From Mauremys mutica (taxonomy: Eukaryota > Chordata > Testudines > Geoemydidae): a DNA stretch of 64,000 bases. The stretch covers positions 29,982,003 to 30,046,002 of the forward strand of contig NC_059075.1 of assembly GCF_020497125.1 (NCBI RefSeq), given 5' to 3'. Below, piece after piece: positions 53,795 to 64,000 of the stretch. A program made the translations under genes and the position numbers. Below the pieces are notes generated by a model. The model did not search any database. It saw only the letters and a program-made list of their open reading frames with translations, and was not told where the DNA came from. Each line of letters begins with the position of its first letter. The first letter of the stretch is position 1.

Positions 53795-53950
53795 CCCCAT
53801 GTCTACCAGATAATAATATGGCATCTTCCATCTGAGGGTCTCAATGCTCTTTAAATAAGCCCCATAACAAATATATATCATGAAAAATGAGGCTAAGTGA
53901 CCTGCCAAAGATTACACAGCACACATGGCCTGGCTCAGCTTTCTTACCTC
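53795..53950 (-). mobile_element. CORE-SINE-like fragment, minus strand
   Basis: GAGGCTAAGTGACCTGCCAA and GATTACACAGCACACATGG are the reverse complement of the SINE CORE region. Confidence 0.55.
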
Positions 53951-53959
53951 TCAACTCTA

Positions 53960-56915
53960 TTTTCACAACTATCTTATACGCAGGTGGGACTTGTGCCTGA
54001 GCAGCCATTACATGATTTGGCACTAATGCACTGGGGCAGTGTAGAGCTTCACTGCCCCAGGAGAGCAGAACTGGAATGACAAAGCATAAATTTTAGTTTC
54101 TTACCTCACATCCATAAACTTTTTTCTGCAAGAATAATTTCCAAAGTGCTATTTTCCATAACATGGCTACTCATGGTTGTGTAGCACCCATTCCTAAGTA
54201 ACTAGTATGGCATGGAAGAGAAGTCAAAAACTGTGGGAGATGCACCACACCTCATTGGATTCAGCTGAGTTCTCACCCCAAAAGCGCTCAAATCTGCTGA
54301 TGATTTTAGGCCTTTTCATAAGTCGTCTTTTTCTTAGCAGCAATTCCATTAAAGCCCTACCAAAAAAACTTCACTCATTTAAAAACCAATGTAGGTTAGC
54401 AGGTTCACCATTCTGCCTGACACTTAATCACCAGGGAAGGATCCACTCAGCACCAGCATGCCTATGCTAACACACAACAGTTCCCTGTTCACATGAGGGG
54501 GTTTTCAGAAACAAGTGTTCAAAAACTAGTTCAGCAATGACCAAAGTTTGGCCAATGAGCCATGGAGTTCTACAATGCAATGCACTGCAATCATCAGCCT
54601 CAAGTTTAATATGTGGCTACAGTTACTACATTTCCCAGTATGCAATGCTTCATCTGAACTTGGAAATGTGGCCACATACATATTAAAGTAATTGGATGTT
54701 CCTTCTATGCACATTTTGTGCAATTCTCAGCTTTCTGTCAAGGTTTCTTGCCCTAAATTGGGCAAAGTTTACCGTACATTGCTTGAATTTAAGCGTTATT
54801 TCTTATTAAAGCTATGCAAAGGGTGCCCTCCACACCTTAGATCTAAGTTGGTTTCACCGCTTCCTCCTCTTACGTTAGATGCCTGTATGAAAGTCCAAGG
54901 CCGCTATTTCGCAATTGTAGCTTCCAGGCATCAGGCTGTTTGTATGGGATCAACTTCAAGACATCCATTAAAAAGGGACCCATAGGAAGTCATTTGCAGT
55001 GCACAACTTCCTTTACTTGTCCTAGAAAAGCTCTCTAAACAATGTAGCAGGTTCCTGAGCACCATCTACTGGCACATTATGTTCTTCGATTCCTGTCCAT
55101 CAGCTCAACAACAGCGGGGAGCAAATGAAGCCTGTTCCATTGTTCGTTTGGTTTCTGTGGTTCACTATGCACCAAATGTTTGACCATGACTCCTTAGCAT
55201 GCACTTGTAGGGACCGATGTGCCCTTCACTAGTGGTTGCTGCCACTAGCTACCTCATGAGGGTTAGCATAGCAACTGAGGCAAGGACCAGCGATGTGGTG
55301 CTGCAGTGCCCCTGCAGCTACTTGAAGTCACTTGTGAGCACTGAGTGAGTTGTTAGGCTCAGCCCAGTACAGGTGTGGCTGGGTGCTATGCAGCCATTGA
55401 ACTCCCACCACACCCCATGTACCCCAGCACATTATCTAATAACTATTTCCAGATATACAGATGCCTCTTGTGTAGAGCGCTCCTGTAGCTGCGTGCACTT
55501 CCGTAACGCTAAGAAAGGCAAAAGAAACATTCATTTGGAGTCTGTGCATTTTTGCTCCATAGATACTCACAAATGCCATGTTATTGTTATCTCAGTCCAG
55601 GCCAAGACAAGCTGAATTGAATGTGTTCATCACCCTAGGGTGCCCAAACCCTACAAACAGCCCCTTCTACAGTCCCATTTAAAGCCAGTGATTTGCAGGC
55701 CTGTCTGGCTCGCATGTGCATGTACCATGGGGGAAGAGCCTATGTGGCTTCAGTAAGGGCCAAGCAAATCTTCAACCCTTGTGCTCAGGGGAATTCAGGG
55801 GCTGAGTTGCCATGGCTCTGTCATACTGCCAGGCACTGGCCAGAGGAGCTGTCCAGCTGCACATGTGGAGTTGGATGCACCTCACAAACTGGCATGCTAG
55901 CTGCTGTGCAGGGTCTGCATCCCTGGGAGGCATTGTGAGCCCCCAGGACAGTGCCAAGCCACTCCTGCCCCAATGCAGGGCAGTGCCCAAATGGCAATGC
56001 TGAGCCTAGTGCTAGTGCATCTGCTTCCATCAATTGGCCAGTCTGGGCTAAATTGTGCAATGCTTACTCAGGGGAAAGGCCCAATGAGGACCGCAGCACG
56101 TGTCTGATTATGGGTAATAACAGCCACAGTGCTAAGTCTTACTGTGCTTGTGGCATATGTACTATTCTCTCTCTTTCCTGTGCAGGCAATAAGAATGGAC
56201 AAGCAATTATTCTATGTATTCAAAATACAGGCTGTGGATTAATTTATGATTCTGTCTATCAGTAGAATGCCTTCCATTGCTTTCAATGGGCTTTGGATCA
56301 GGCCCTAAATGACCAGCATGTGTAATTGGGTTAGTAAATTATTGCCAGATTGCATTACTGGCTGCAACTAAGCGTGGCACTAAAGGCTTCCATGCACGGA
56401 AGGGTTACTTTAAAAAAGCTGGGTGTTCTTACAGACTTTGCTGTGCTCAGCAAGTTTCCCTTGGGCATTATTCCTGGCCTTGCGAGTAAATTATGTCCAA
56501 ATAGTTTCACAATGTTTCTGTGGAAACTAACGCCTGAGGAGCACTTGGCTGGCTTACACAACTTCACTTGTTCATAGGGTAAAGTCCCCTGAAAGTCTAT
56601 GACGCGCAGTCGATCTGCTGATCAATCATGTGAGGGCTAGTGTTTGAGTCACTTAGTAATTGTGCCTTGACTAATCACATGATGGCACTGGATCATCAGA
56701 CCAGGAAGTTTCCTTCAGTTAAATTGTCACGTAAGTTTCTTTTAGGTAAAGGGAGAATTGTGGAAGACACTAAGCAATAAATAAATAAATCACTTTTAAT
56801 CCAAACAGTTTCTTCCGTGTTTGCCATATTCAGTACCCGTAACTTCGGCCTCCAGCTGAGACACAATGACTTAGGACTATCTCGCAACATGGTGACAGGA
56901 TGGCCCAAGACATGT
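53960..56915. other. LGMN-RIN3 intergenic DNA, middle part
   Basis: Nearly 3 kb with no supported gene and almost no recognisable repeats. A small repeat fragment lies at 56276-56310 (TTTCAATGGGCTTTGGATCA). This is the longest repeat-poor stretch in the window. Confidence 0.35.
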
Positions 56916-56917
56916 GG

Positions 56918-57003
56918 GCCCAGCTCCTCAAAGGTCTTTAGGCACCTAATTTCTATTGAGCTCAATGGGAGTTAGGCTCCTAGATACCTCTGAGGATCTG
57001 GGC
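56918..57003. repeat. Foldback MITE with 43-bp arms, no loop
   Basis: The palindrome is centred at 56960/56961. The left arm has CCTCAAAGGTCTTTAGGCAC, the right arm GGCTCCTAGATACCTCTGAG. The arms pair at about three quarters of positions. Confidence 0.8.
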
Positions 57004-57687
57004 TGTGAAGCCTTTCCTCTCCTGTTCATTGGTTCATTTCTGACACAGGTCACTAATGACTAGATGTGCTGCTCATTGTAGTGGAAGATGTCTGTATCAC
57101 AACTGACAGTCTCAGTAAAGAAGCCAATGGACATATGGCCATGTTCATTGAACATCCCTCTAGCGCTGGCATTGCATCGCCAGCTAGGAAACTACCATCT
57201 CATTAGGTCTGGTAAGTCTTAACTGCTTCCTATCACTGCTGGTGCTGGCATCTGTTGAAACTTTAAGCAACAACCCTGAGCTGGCAGTTATGCAAAGCTG
57301 TACTGCCAACACAATGCCCCTGAGAGCTCCCGCCTGTGCATGGGAATCAAAGCTGTACAGTGAATGCTCTCTAGTATGGCTGACCAGCTCTGCTTGCTGG
57401 GCGCAGTTAAAGAGTCCCACCACACTCTTCCTTGCTGCCCTTGGGGTGGCTGCAGTGCACAGAGTGTGGTGCTAGGGAGTAGCCCCTGCAGTCAGGAAAG
57501 TGCAGGGCCTACGCGTGTGCCCCCCAGTGGATGTAAGTGGAGGGGGGTCATACGCTCTATCCTCACTTGAGCACTCACAGTCACCTGCCACAATCTGGCT
57601 CTCTGTGGCTGCCTTGAGAGAGGGAGACACTGTGCGTTTCTTGAAATATATGATTTTGTTTTTATGTTTTCATTTATTGGTGACTTA

Positions 57688-57881
57688 GGGCTTGTCTACT
57701 CTTGGAAATTTACTGAAATAGCCATTCCAGAAAAATTATTTCAGCATAAGACCTCATGTGGCCACTCATTCTGGTATAACAGGCTTAAGCCACAAAGTGG
57801 ATCCACTTTGTCAATTAAACTAATTTGGAAAATCTATTCCAGACTAGCTATTTTGATAAATTTCCAAGTGTAGACAAGCCC
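57688..57881. mobile_element. Harbinger-like MITE with TTA duplication
   Basis: GGGCTTGTCTACTCTTGGAA at the left and CCAAGTGTAGACAAGCCC at the right are nearly perfect inverted ends, continuing into AATTT. TTA flanks both sides (57685-57687, 57882-57884). At 194 bp, non-coding, it is the cleanest member of this class here. Confidence 0.8.
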
Positions 57882-58199
57882 TTAAGATGATTTACTGCAC
57901 TGGAATGGGATCATACTGGCAGAGCTGTGGAATGTCAGGGATGGCACCCTCCAGGACTCAGAATAGACATTTTTCTCAGGATGAAAAATTCCAGAATTCA
58001 GGCTAGATTGTTTTATTTTTGGAAGACCTCAGGTAGAGATCAAGTAGCCTATATTTTGCCCTCAAAGAACTCCTCCCCAGGTCTTATTAGTATTTGCTTT
58101 AGTGTTGTTTTAATCATTTATATAGTGCGCCCTCAAGTGGCCAAGTGCTCTACATACATATAGGAGAGAAGCCCCTTTCAAAGCCCTGAGAGTCTAGAC

Positions 58200-58501
58200 C
58201 AGGGGTAAGCAACCTATGGCACGGGTGCCGAAGGCGGCACGAGAGCTGATTTTCAGCGGCACTCACACTGCCCGGGTCCTGGCCACTGGTCCAGGGGCTC
58301 TGAGTTTTAATTTAATTGTAAATGAAGCTTCTTAAACATTTTGAAAACCTTATTTACTTTACATACAACAGTAGTTTAGTTATATATTATAGAAAGAGAC
58401 CTTCTAAAAACGTTAAAATGTATTACTGGCACGCAAAACCTTAAATTAGAGTGAATAAATGAAGACTCGGCACCCCACTTCTGAAACGTTGCCGACCCCT
58501 G
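58200..58501. mobile_element. Short hAT element with perfect TSD
   Basis: CAGGGGTAAGCAACCTATGG and CGTTGCCGACCCCTG are the inverted ends. GTCTAGAC is duplicated exactly at 58192-58199 and 58502-58509. The right 200 bp match the end of the 27057-28805 element. Confidence 0.93.
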
Positions 58502-58519
58502 GTCTAGACACTGTGCCCA

Positions 58520-61179
58520 CAAGCACTTATCCACCAGGTGTAGTAAGCCCTTACTACTGTGAATAGTCTCTTCGATTTCAATGGGAGATATGACACTTCT
58601 AAAAATCAAGCCACTGATTGACAGGTCTGAATATGGATTTAAGGACATTTTTAAAATGACTCATGACATTGGGTTCCTCAATTCTGGGCAGCCCAACTTG
58701 CAACACATTAGTGGAGCCCAGTTTTCAAAGGACGGGATGCTCAGCACTTTCTGTGTCCCAAGTTGGGTTCCCAAAATCATTACTTAGCTTTGAAAAATCA
58801 TGGCCTGTGTGCTTAATTTTAGGTGCCCAAGTTGTGCCCTTTGGACTGTGACAGCTAAGTATTATCCTCCTTAATCTCGAGGTAGCTATGTTGATTAGGA
58901 GGCAGCTTAATTCAGGCGGGATGGGTGGTTGTCTTTTTTCCATAAGATTTATACAGATGAGGATGTGTATGGCCATAAATAATCCCATGACACTTTTAGA
59001 AAAGATAGGTGGCCCCCTCACCATACTCCATGCACTCATGCTGTGCTGGGTATCATTTGTCTGGCCACTGGTGATTATGTTTGAGCAGCGGAATAAATGA
59101 CTCCCAGATCTACTAACGCTAAACAGCTTATAAAGTACTTTGGGATCCTTCAGAATCAGAGGAGTTAGGGTATGTAAATTACTGTATGAGCTTACAGCTT
59201 TTGTGCTAAAAGGAAACCATACCTTGCTGCCATTATTTCACCCAGCTTGGCAAACTATAGTGACTAAGAATGTATAAATATATGCAAAATCCAGGGGTTG
59301 GGGCAGTAGCTTGTATCCAAGCCTATAGGCTGGAATAATGGTTGTGGAGGGGCTATATTACAGCCCCATGGCATGCCCACTGGTTGGATGATGGATTTCC
59401 TTTCCCCAGCCACTGCACAGGATGTGTACATAAAGCTGAATCACTCAGGCTTCATGTGGCCCTGGGCATCCTGAATTTCCCCCTTAGAGCAGAGAAGAGG
59501 TTCCCTCCACCTGCCCCAGATGCAGAAATGCCCTTTTCACTCCCAATAAAAAGTTGCCAAGAGTCATCTCCCCCACCCCCAGCCCAAACTCCAGATGCCA
59601 CAGCTCAGCCGTGTCCCTGTTCCCTGGGCTGTATTTCAAATAACACCACGTATGCAGCACCTTTGATCCGGAAGGATCCCAAGGCTCTTCCCACAGTGGA
59701 GGGTACCAGAAGTGGAGGGTGCCAGCCAATTGCACAGCACAAGTGCATGTGTCCGGGGAGGGCGGGAAAATGAATCAAAGACTTTGGGGCAAATCTCTCT
59801 CATAAAGAATCCCTCAGTGCTGCACATGATATATTTGAAGCCACAATATATTATTTACTCTTCCTAAATGTAATATCACTTTCTCCTGGCTACATGCACC
59901 CAAGATTAAATGCATTACAAGGTAACAGCCTCGGTAATAATTTGTAATTTTTATGCTCGTTTGGTTGGTGACCAGTACAAAGGATCCATATATATTTATT
60001 TCACACACACAAATACATGCCAAACTACAGTACTAGTGAATATAGGGACATGGATTTCAAACCTCAGAGAGAACGACTGTAGACTGTCATTGTTCAGTAA
60101 TGAGGCTGGGACCCTTTAAAAAGTAATGTAATAAAAATGTAGTGGGACTTGTAGGCTCCAGCCCACCCCGCAAAACACTGACCATTTCCTCCTTAATGCT
60201 AGCTGGATGTAGAAGTTGTGCTGTTTGAACACACTTACACAACCCCCTTTTCTAATCACAACAATGTGTTTTTCCTACTAAAGACAAATCAATCAAAGTT
60301 GGCCTGTTCCTATAATCCTTGGGTTGGCTACTCCCACTGCACCGACAGTTACTCATATCCTGCCTACATTAACATGAGTGGGAACTTTGGCTGAGTAAGG
60401 GCTGTGGGATCAGGCCCATGATGGATTAATGTCTGTGCTTAAGCCAAGGATTCCCATGTCCATTCTTCACTCAAGAAGCAGAAAGCTGGCTTGAGGTTTT
60501 GTGTGCTTTTGCATCAGGCCATTTTATGGAAAATTCAAGCCTGCAGTGAGATTTCATTGGCAGGTTCTGAGTCCTGGAGAACAGGAGCGGAGAAATCAAA
60601 AGGAACTTCAGCAAGTTCAGTATGCAACAGCATGTATTTACTCATGTAACAACCTGAAGATACAAAAACATCTGTGAAAATAACAGAAGCATCCAGTACT
60701 GGCTGAAAAGGAAGTGGTATTTTTAAAAAACGTCTCTGACCTTGAGTCCTTTCACTGATCTATTTGAAATCAGTTTTTTATAATGAATGTTGCCTTTTCC
60801 CTCAGTGTTTTTACACTATCAAGTTATTCACAAATAGGAAGTGATTTTAGAATGATCACACATGGAAATAAATACATTTAACCAGACATTACTGTACAAC
60901 AGATTTGATTAAGGCTGTTGTACATCTAAAATGATGGTGACGGAGTCACAGTCTTTAAAAGGAAAAAATACATTGATGGAAGTGCATAAATTACGTAATT
61001 CAGTAAAATGTATGCCACACAGAAAGGCTTCTTCGCGCACATACGGTATTGGATTTCATGTTCTGTTATTACATGTATTTCAAAGGTCAGTACATATAGC
61101 ATAACATCCCAGGGTACAGATGGAGTTCTGCTGCATGATATGATTCTATGCTGCTGAACAGATCAATCATGAGTCATAA
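58520..61179. other. LGMN-RIN3 intergenic DNA, 3' part
   Basis: No gene identified. Old repeat fragments are at 58680-58850 and 59120-59170 (AAGTACTTTGGGATCCTTC, a CORE-SINE-like tail). Part of the right side may be RIN3 3' UTR if a more distal polyadenylation site is used. Confidence 0.35.
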
Positions 61180-61668
61180 TTTATTCAAGCAGGGTGAAAT
61201 TCAACCCTGTGCAGGGAACCAGCTCTAGGCACTCACACCACATAAGTCCTCAAAAATAGGGTTTAAGTTGTGCATAGACCCTTTACAGGCCTTCTGCATA
61301 GGTGACTCTCACCTATATAACTTATAATAGGATAGATAATCACTCTTCTGTAAAAACTCAGGAGCAACTGATTAAGCTCCATTGTCCACATCCATTATGA
61401 GTTTGCTTGTTGCCATAGGGAGGTTTTGAGGTTTAATACTTCAAGTTTTCCAAAGTAGGAACATTCCTATGAATGGTCTGTTTGCTTCTGCAAATGAATT
61501 CTGCTGAGAAATGCCCAATAGTGAGACAGCATCTACAACTACTACCCTGTCCACCACTGCTAAAAGGCTGAGTTCCAACATGCTCCTGATGTCAGAAGAT
61601 CTCATAAGATAAAGTGTCTCAGTCTTTTCAAAGACTGCAGCATACACAATACAAGAGCAGTTCTGCCA
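61180..61668 (-). other. RIN3: Proposed RIN3 3' UTR
   Basis: Runs from the stop codon at 61669 towards lower coordinates. The first AATAAA on this strand is at 61180-61185, which sets a minimal end. The UTR could extend further, as another AATAAA lies near 59995. Confidence 0.4.
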
Positions 61669-61977
61669 TTATAAAAAGTCTGGCTCTTTGATGACTGGAA
61701 TCTGTGTCTCTTCCTTGCATAGCAGTTTATAAATAAAATGGAAATCTTTTTTGGGTTCGCTCTTCAGAAGGTAGGATTTTATATGATGGGGTTGGGCATC
61801 ATCAGCAAGCTGCAGGCACCTGTCATCAACGTGAACAAAGAGCCCATAGTTCTGGGGATCCGACACCTCAAACTTCTCAGCACATTGCTGGCCTAGCTGC
61901 TGAGCTGTCGTGTCTGTCCGCGAGGCCATCGTCCGTGTCTGGGCACTAGTCTCCAAAAAGGAGATGGAGATGAAATC
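61669..61977 (-). CDS. RIN3: RIN3 terminal coding exon (RA-like domain)
   Basis: Ras and Rab interactor, a guanine-nucleotide exchange factor for Rab5-class GTPases acting at early endosomes. The exon starts after the acceptor TTCTTTGCAG (minus strand) and encodes 102 residues from DFISISFLETSAQTRTM to IPVIKEPDFL and TAA. The order CAEKF..DPQNYGLFVHVDD, LADDAQPHHIKSYLL and FHFIYK matches the C-terminal Ras-association region of RIN proteins. RIN2 is the closest alternative by sequence, but tail-to-tail position beside LGMN points to RIN3, its neighbour in human. The upstream exons (SH2, VPS9) lie beyond 64000. No frameshift is seen in this exon. Confidence 0.8.
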   Translation of the reverse strand, partial: DFISISFLETSAQTRTMASRTDTTAQQLGQQCAEKFEVSDPQNYGLFVHVDDRCLQLADDAQPHHIKSYLLKSEPKKDFHFIYKLLCKEETQIPVIKEPDFL

Positions 61978-62165
61978 CTGCAAAGAAAAATATAGATTTA
62001 AATATAACACTCAAGTTCAGGCAATAAGGATAGATTGGATACTAAAGAGGGGCCTGAGATGCCATGTTCAGAAAAGTTTGAATTAGGATTTTGGTTCAGA
62101 CCCAGTTCTGGAGCATTTAGGGATTTTCATTAAGAAAACACACAACCAAGGAAATTCACTGTTAG

Positions 62166-62393
62166 CAGGGCCGGCTCCAGCTTTTTTGCCTCCCCAAGCG
62201 GTGAAAAAAAAAAGAAGAAAAAAGCCGCCATTGGCGGCACTTCGGCGGCTGCTCTACCGCGCCGCTTCATTCTTCGGTGGCAATTCGGTGGCCGGTCCTC
62301 CTCTCCGAGAGGGACTGAGGGATCCGCCACTGAAGACCCGGATGTGCCGCCCCAAGCACCTGCTTCCTGTGCTGGTGCCTGGAGCTGGCCCTG
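62166..62393. mobile_element. hAT MITE, CAGGGCCGGCTC family, copy 3
   Basis: CAGGGCCGGCTCCAGC and CTGGAGCTGGCCCTG are the ends. ACTGTTAG is duplicated exactly at 62158-62165 and 62394-62401. The interior GGCGGCACTTCGGCGGC is GC-rich. 228 bp. Confidence 0.93.
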
Positions 62394-62401
62394 ACTGTTA
62401 G

Positions 62402-62500
62402 ACCCCGATCCCGCGAAGCGCTTATCTTTAAATAAGTGATCCACCCCACTGAAATCAGTGGGCCTCCTCACATGCTTAAAGTTAAGCACATGTAACTATT
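62402..62500. repeat. Foldback repeat remnant
   Basis: CCACTGAAATCAGTGGGCC and CATGCTTAAAGTTAAGCACA are short palindromes inside a known reptile foldback type. Confidence 0.5.
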
Positions 62501-62509
62501 CTGATGTTT

Positions 62510-63125
62510 TGGGGCCCTAGTGAGAATCTCCTGCTATGCAGAATGTGCACTCTGAAATCGTTCCCACCCTCATCTGTGAGACATGATTCAGCAAGCCAGG
62601 AAGCAAAGGAATGTGCCATCATCATGAGTAATCCGCAAGCTTCTCCTCAAGACATCAAGCCTCACAACCAGATGTCTCACAGAGGCAAGAGAAGACTTGG
62701 CTCATGGGAAACCTGTCAGGTAACAACGTGGTATAGTGTCTTCACTCTCTTGCTTCAGTAGGGTGGAAATAAATGAATGATTGTTGTGGTGGTAAATTCC
62801 ATTCATGTCCTAGCCTCAACAGTCAGGCCAAGAAAACCATACTTGGTTTCTCCCAGGGAAGAATCTTGCATCACAGTTCTGGTCAGCTCATAGCCCCAAT
62901 GGGAAGCACAAGTTTCAACTTCAGTCTTATGCACGAAGATTAAAAATTCCCTGCCCTTTGGTTGGAAAGCCCTCTGGTCTCCCAGCTCAAGAAGGAAAGC
63001 TGAGAAACGTGGGATTTTTTAAAGATGACCAGGTGGAGGGCTCTGACTCTTGAAAAATGAGACTCAGCTCTAAAAAGGGACAGAGTAAAAACTTCTATAG
63101 AATTGCAAAGTATTCTTACTAACAG
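62510..63125. other. RIN3 intron, nothing recognised
   Basis: No exon or repeat that I can support. Confidence 0.35.
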
Positions 63126-63136
63126 TTCATCTAGGC

Positions 63137-63295
63137 CAGTGGTTCTCAACCCATGGCCCAATCAGCACACAGCTGCAGCCCATGTGACATCCTCAGGGCC
63201 ATAAGGGTAGTATATATATTGTGTGGATGTGGCCCACATAACACATAAAAAGCAGCATGTGCAGCCCACAATGGTAAATAGGTTGAGAACCACTG
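63137..63295. mobile_element. Short hAT element, 159 bp
   Basis: CAGTGGTTCTCAACCCATGG and GGTTGAGAACCACTG are perfect inverted ends over 15 bp. The flanks ATCTAGGC and ATCTGGAC are an 8-bp duplication with two mismatches. Confidence 0.85.
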
Positions 63296-63920
63296 ATCTG
63301 GACCATTCCCCAGCCAGTAGCGGGGTCTTCTCTCCTGTACATTTTCCAGTGATTTGTCCAGCCTATCGTGAAATGGCTCAAGGGAAGGGTAATTTGGCCG
63401 AATGTCTAAAAGGCAGACAGCTCACAGACAGTGAAGTGTTTCTTCATGGACGTTCTCTTTGTGACAAAGAGAGCACTGGCTAACCCTGGCACTGCCAAAA
63501 CACTAGGCCTGTCCACAGCAACTTCTGTTCACTCTCCGCTTCAACACTCATTGTTTAAGGGCGTCCCTATAAACAGTTAGTAACTAATCAGGCCTCTGAT
63601 CTTTACTACCACCTTGTGGATGAAAATAAGGGTTAATGTAAAGTGTTTTTAAAATTCATTTTGTGCTTGGGGAAGGTGCTGGTTTGGCAGCATATTTACT
63701 CACTGGCCAGGTGCAACACAGGGAGCAGCTACAGAAGCATTGACAGCCTGCCCTTCCCGAGTGCCACACCTCTGACTTGGAAGGACATCTAGGGAGGAGA
63801 GGATAACCCAGTCTCCCTGCCCCATTCTGTCCTTGGCTTCTCTGCCGAGACTGACAAGAGTGCTTATTAGTGTCAACTCTGAGAATGTTTTTTATAATGG
63901 GGCTAGCTCTCCAAGTTGGC

Positions 63921-64000
63921 GGGAGGGATAGTTCAGTGGTTTGAGCATTGGCCTGCTTGAGGGGGCCATTTAGGGAACTGGGGTAAAAATCTGTGTGGGG
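63921..64000 (+). mobile_element. Cry-type SINE lacking the B-box segment
   Basis: GGGAGGGATAGTTCAGTGGT with the A box, then TTGAGCATTGGCCTGCT joins directly to TGAGGGGGCCATTTAGGG. Compared with 24074-24253, about 25 bases containing the B box are absent. The copy continues past the window end. Confidence 0.8.

Larger units (their letters stand above)
61978..64000. other. RIN3 last intron, partial
   Basis: Runs off the window edge. Apart from the transposons listed below, no further RIN exon could be recognised on the minus strand. Confidence 0.5.

Noticed and set aside
61441..61647. Minus-strand open frame just downstream of the RIN3 stop
   Set aside because: It lies in the proposed 3' UTR, lacks splice context and resembles no protein.
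63921..63965. Possible tRNA gene
   Set aside because: The A-box-like sequence belongs to a tRNA-derived SINE and there is no B box or cloverleaf.
1..64000. CRISPR arrays, operons, prokaryotic promoters, phage
   Set aside because: No regular spacer arrays or compact gene order. The window is vertebrate with short exons and CR1/SINE repeats.

Overview
The window is vertebrate nuclear DNA, most likely from a cryptodiran turtle. The evidence is short coding exons with GT-AG introns, a CpG-rich promoter, CR1-type LINE sequence, and tRNA-derived SINEs with a CR1-like tail that match the turtle Cry SINE layout. There are no bacterial, plasmid, CRISPR or rRNA features, and I did not find an undescribed gene system. 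The novelty is in the transposable elements.

The main gene is legumain (LGMN, asparaginyl endopeptidase) on the + strand. A CpG island near 9.3-9.9 kb carries a head-to-head pair of ZNF143/SBS-like motifs, an inverted CCAAT box and a probable non-coding exon 1 ending at 9629. Thirteen coding exons run from 16987 to 51668. They join in frame, every intron is GT-AG, and the product is 431 residues. The His148/Cys189 catalytic pair, the RGD at 118-120, four N-glycosylation sequons and the four prodomain cysteines are all present. The 3' UTR has two AATAAA signals, at 52309 and 52412.

On the - strand, 61669-61977 is the terminal coding exon of a RIN-family Rab exchange factor, with the end of its Ras-association-like domain. 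Its position tail-to-tail with LGMN identifies it as RIN3, as in the human LGMN-RIN3 arrangement. The rest of RIN3 lies beyond 64000.

The remainder is intergenic or intronic DNA with many old transposons. I could delimit sixteen hAT-type elements by terminal inverted repeats; eight have perfect and several others near-perfect 8-bp target duplications. There are also Harbinger-like MITEs with TTA/TAA duplications, two Tigger/mariner-like MITEs in inverted orientation, CR1 copies, an L2-like LINE, CORE-SINE copies, two Cry SINEs and palindromic MITEs. Several are nested, so relative ages can be read. The strongest unexplained signals are a perfect 23-bp-arm hairpin in a hAT family whose loop is inverted between two copies, and a split of the hAT elements into two groups in which terminal sequence and target-site sequence vary together.
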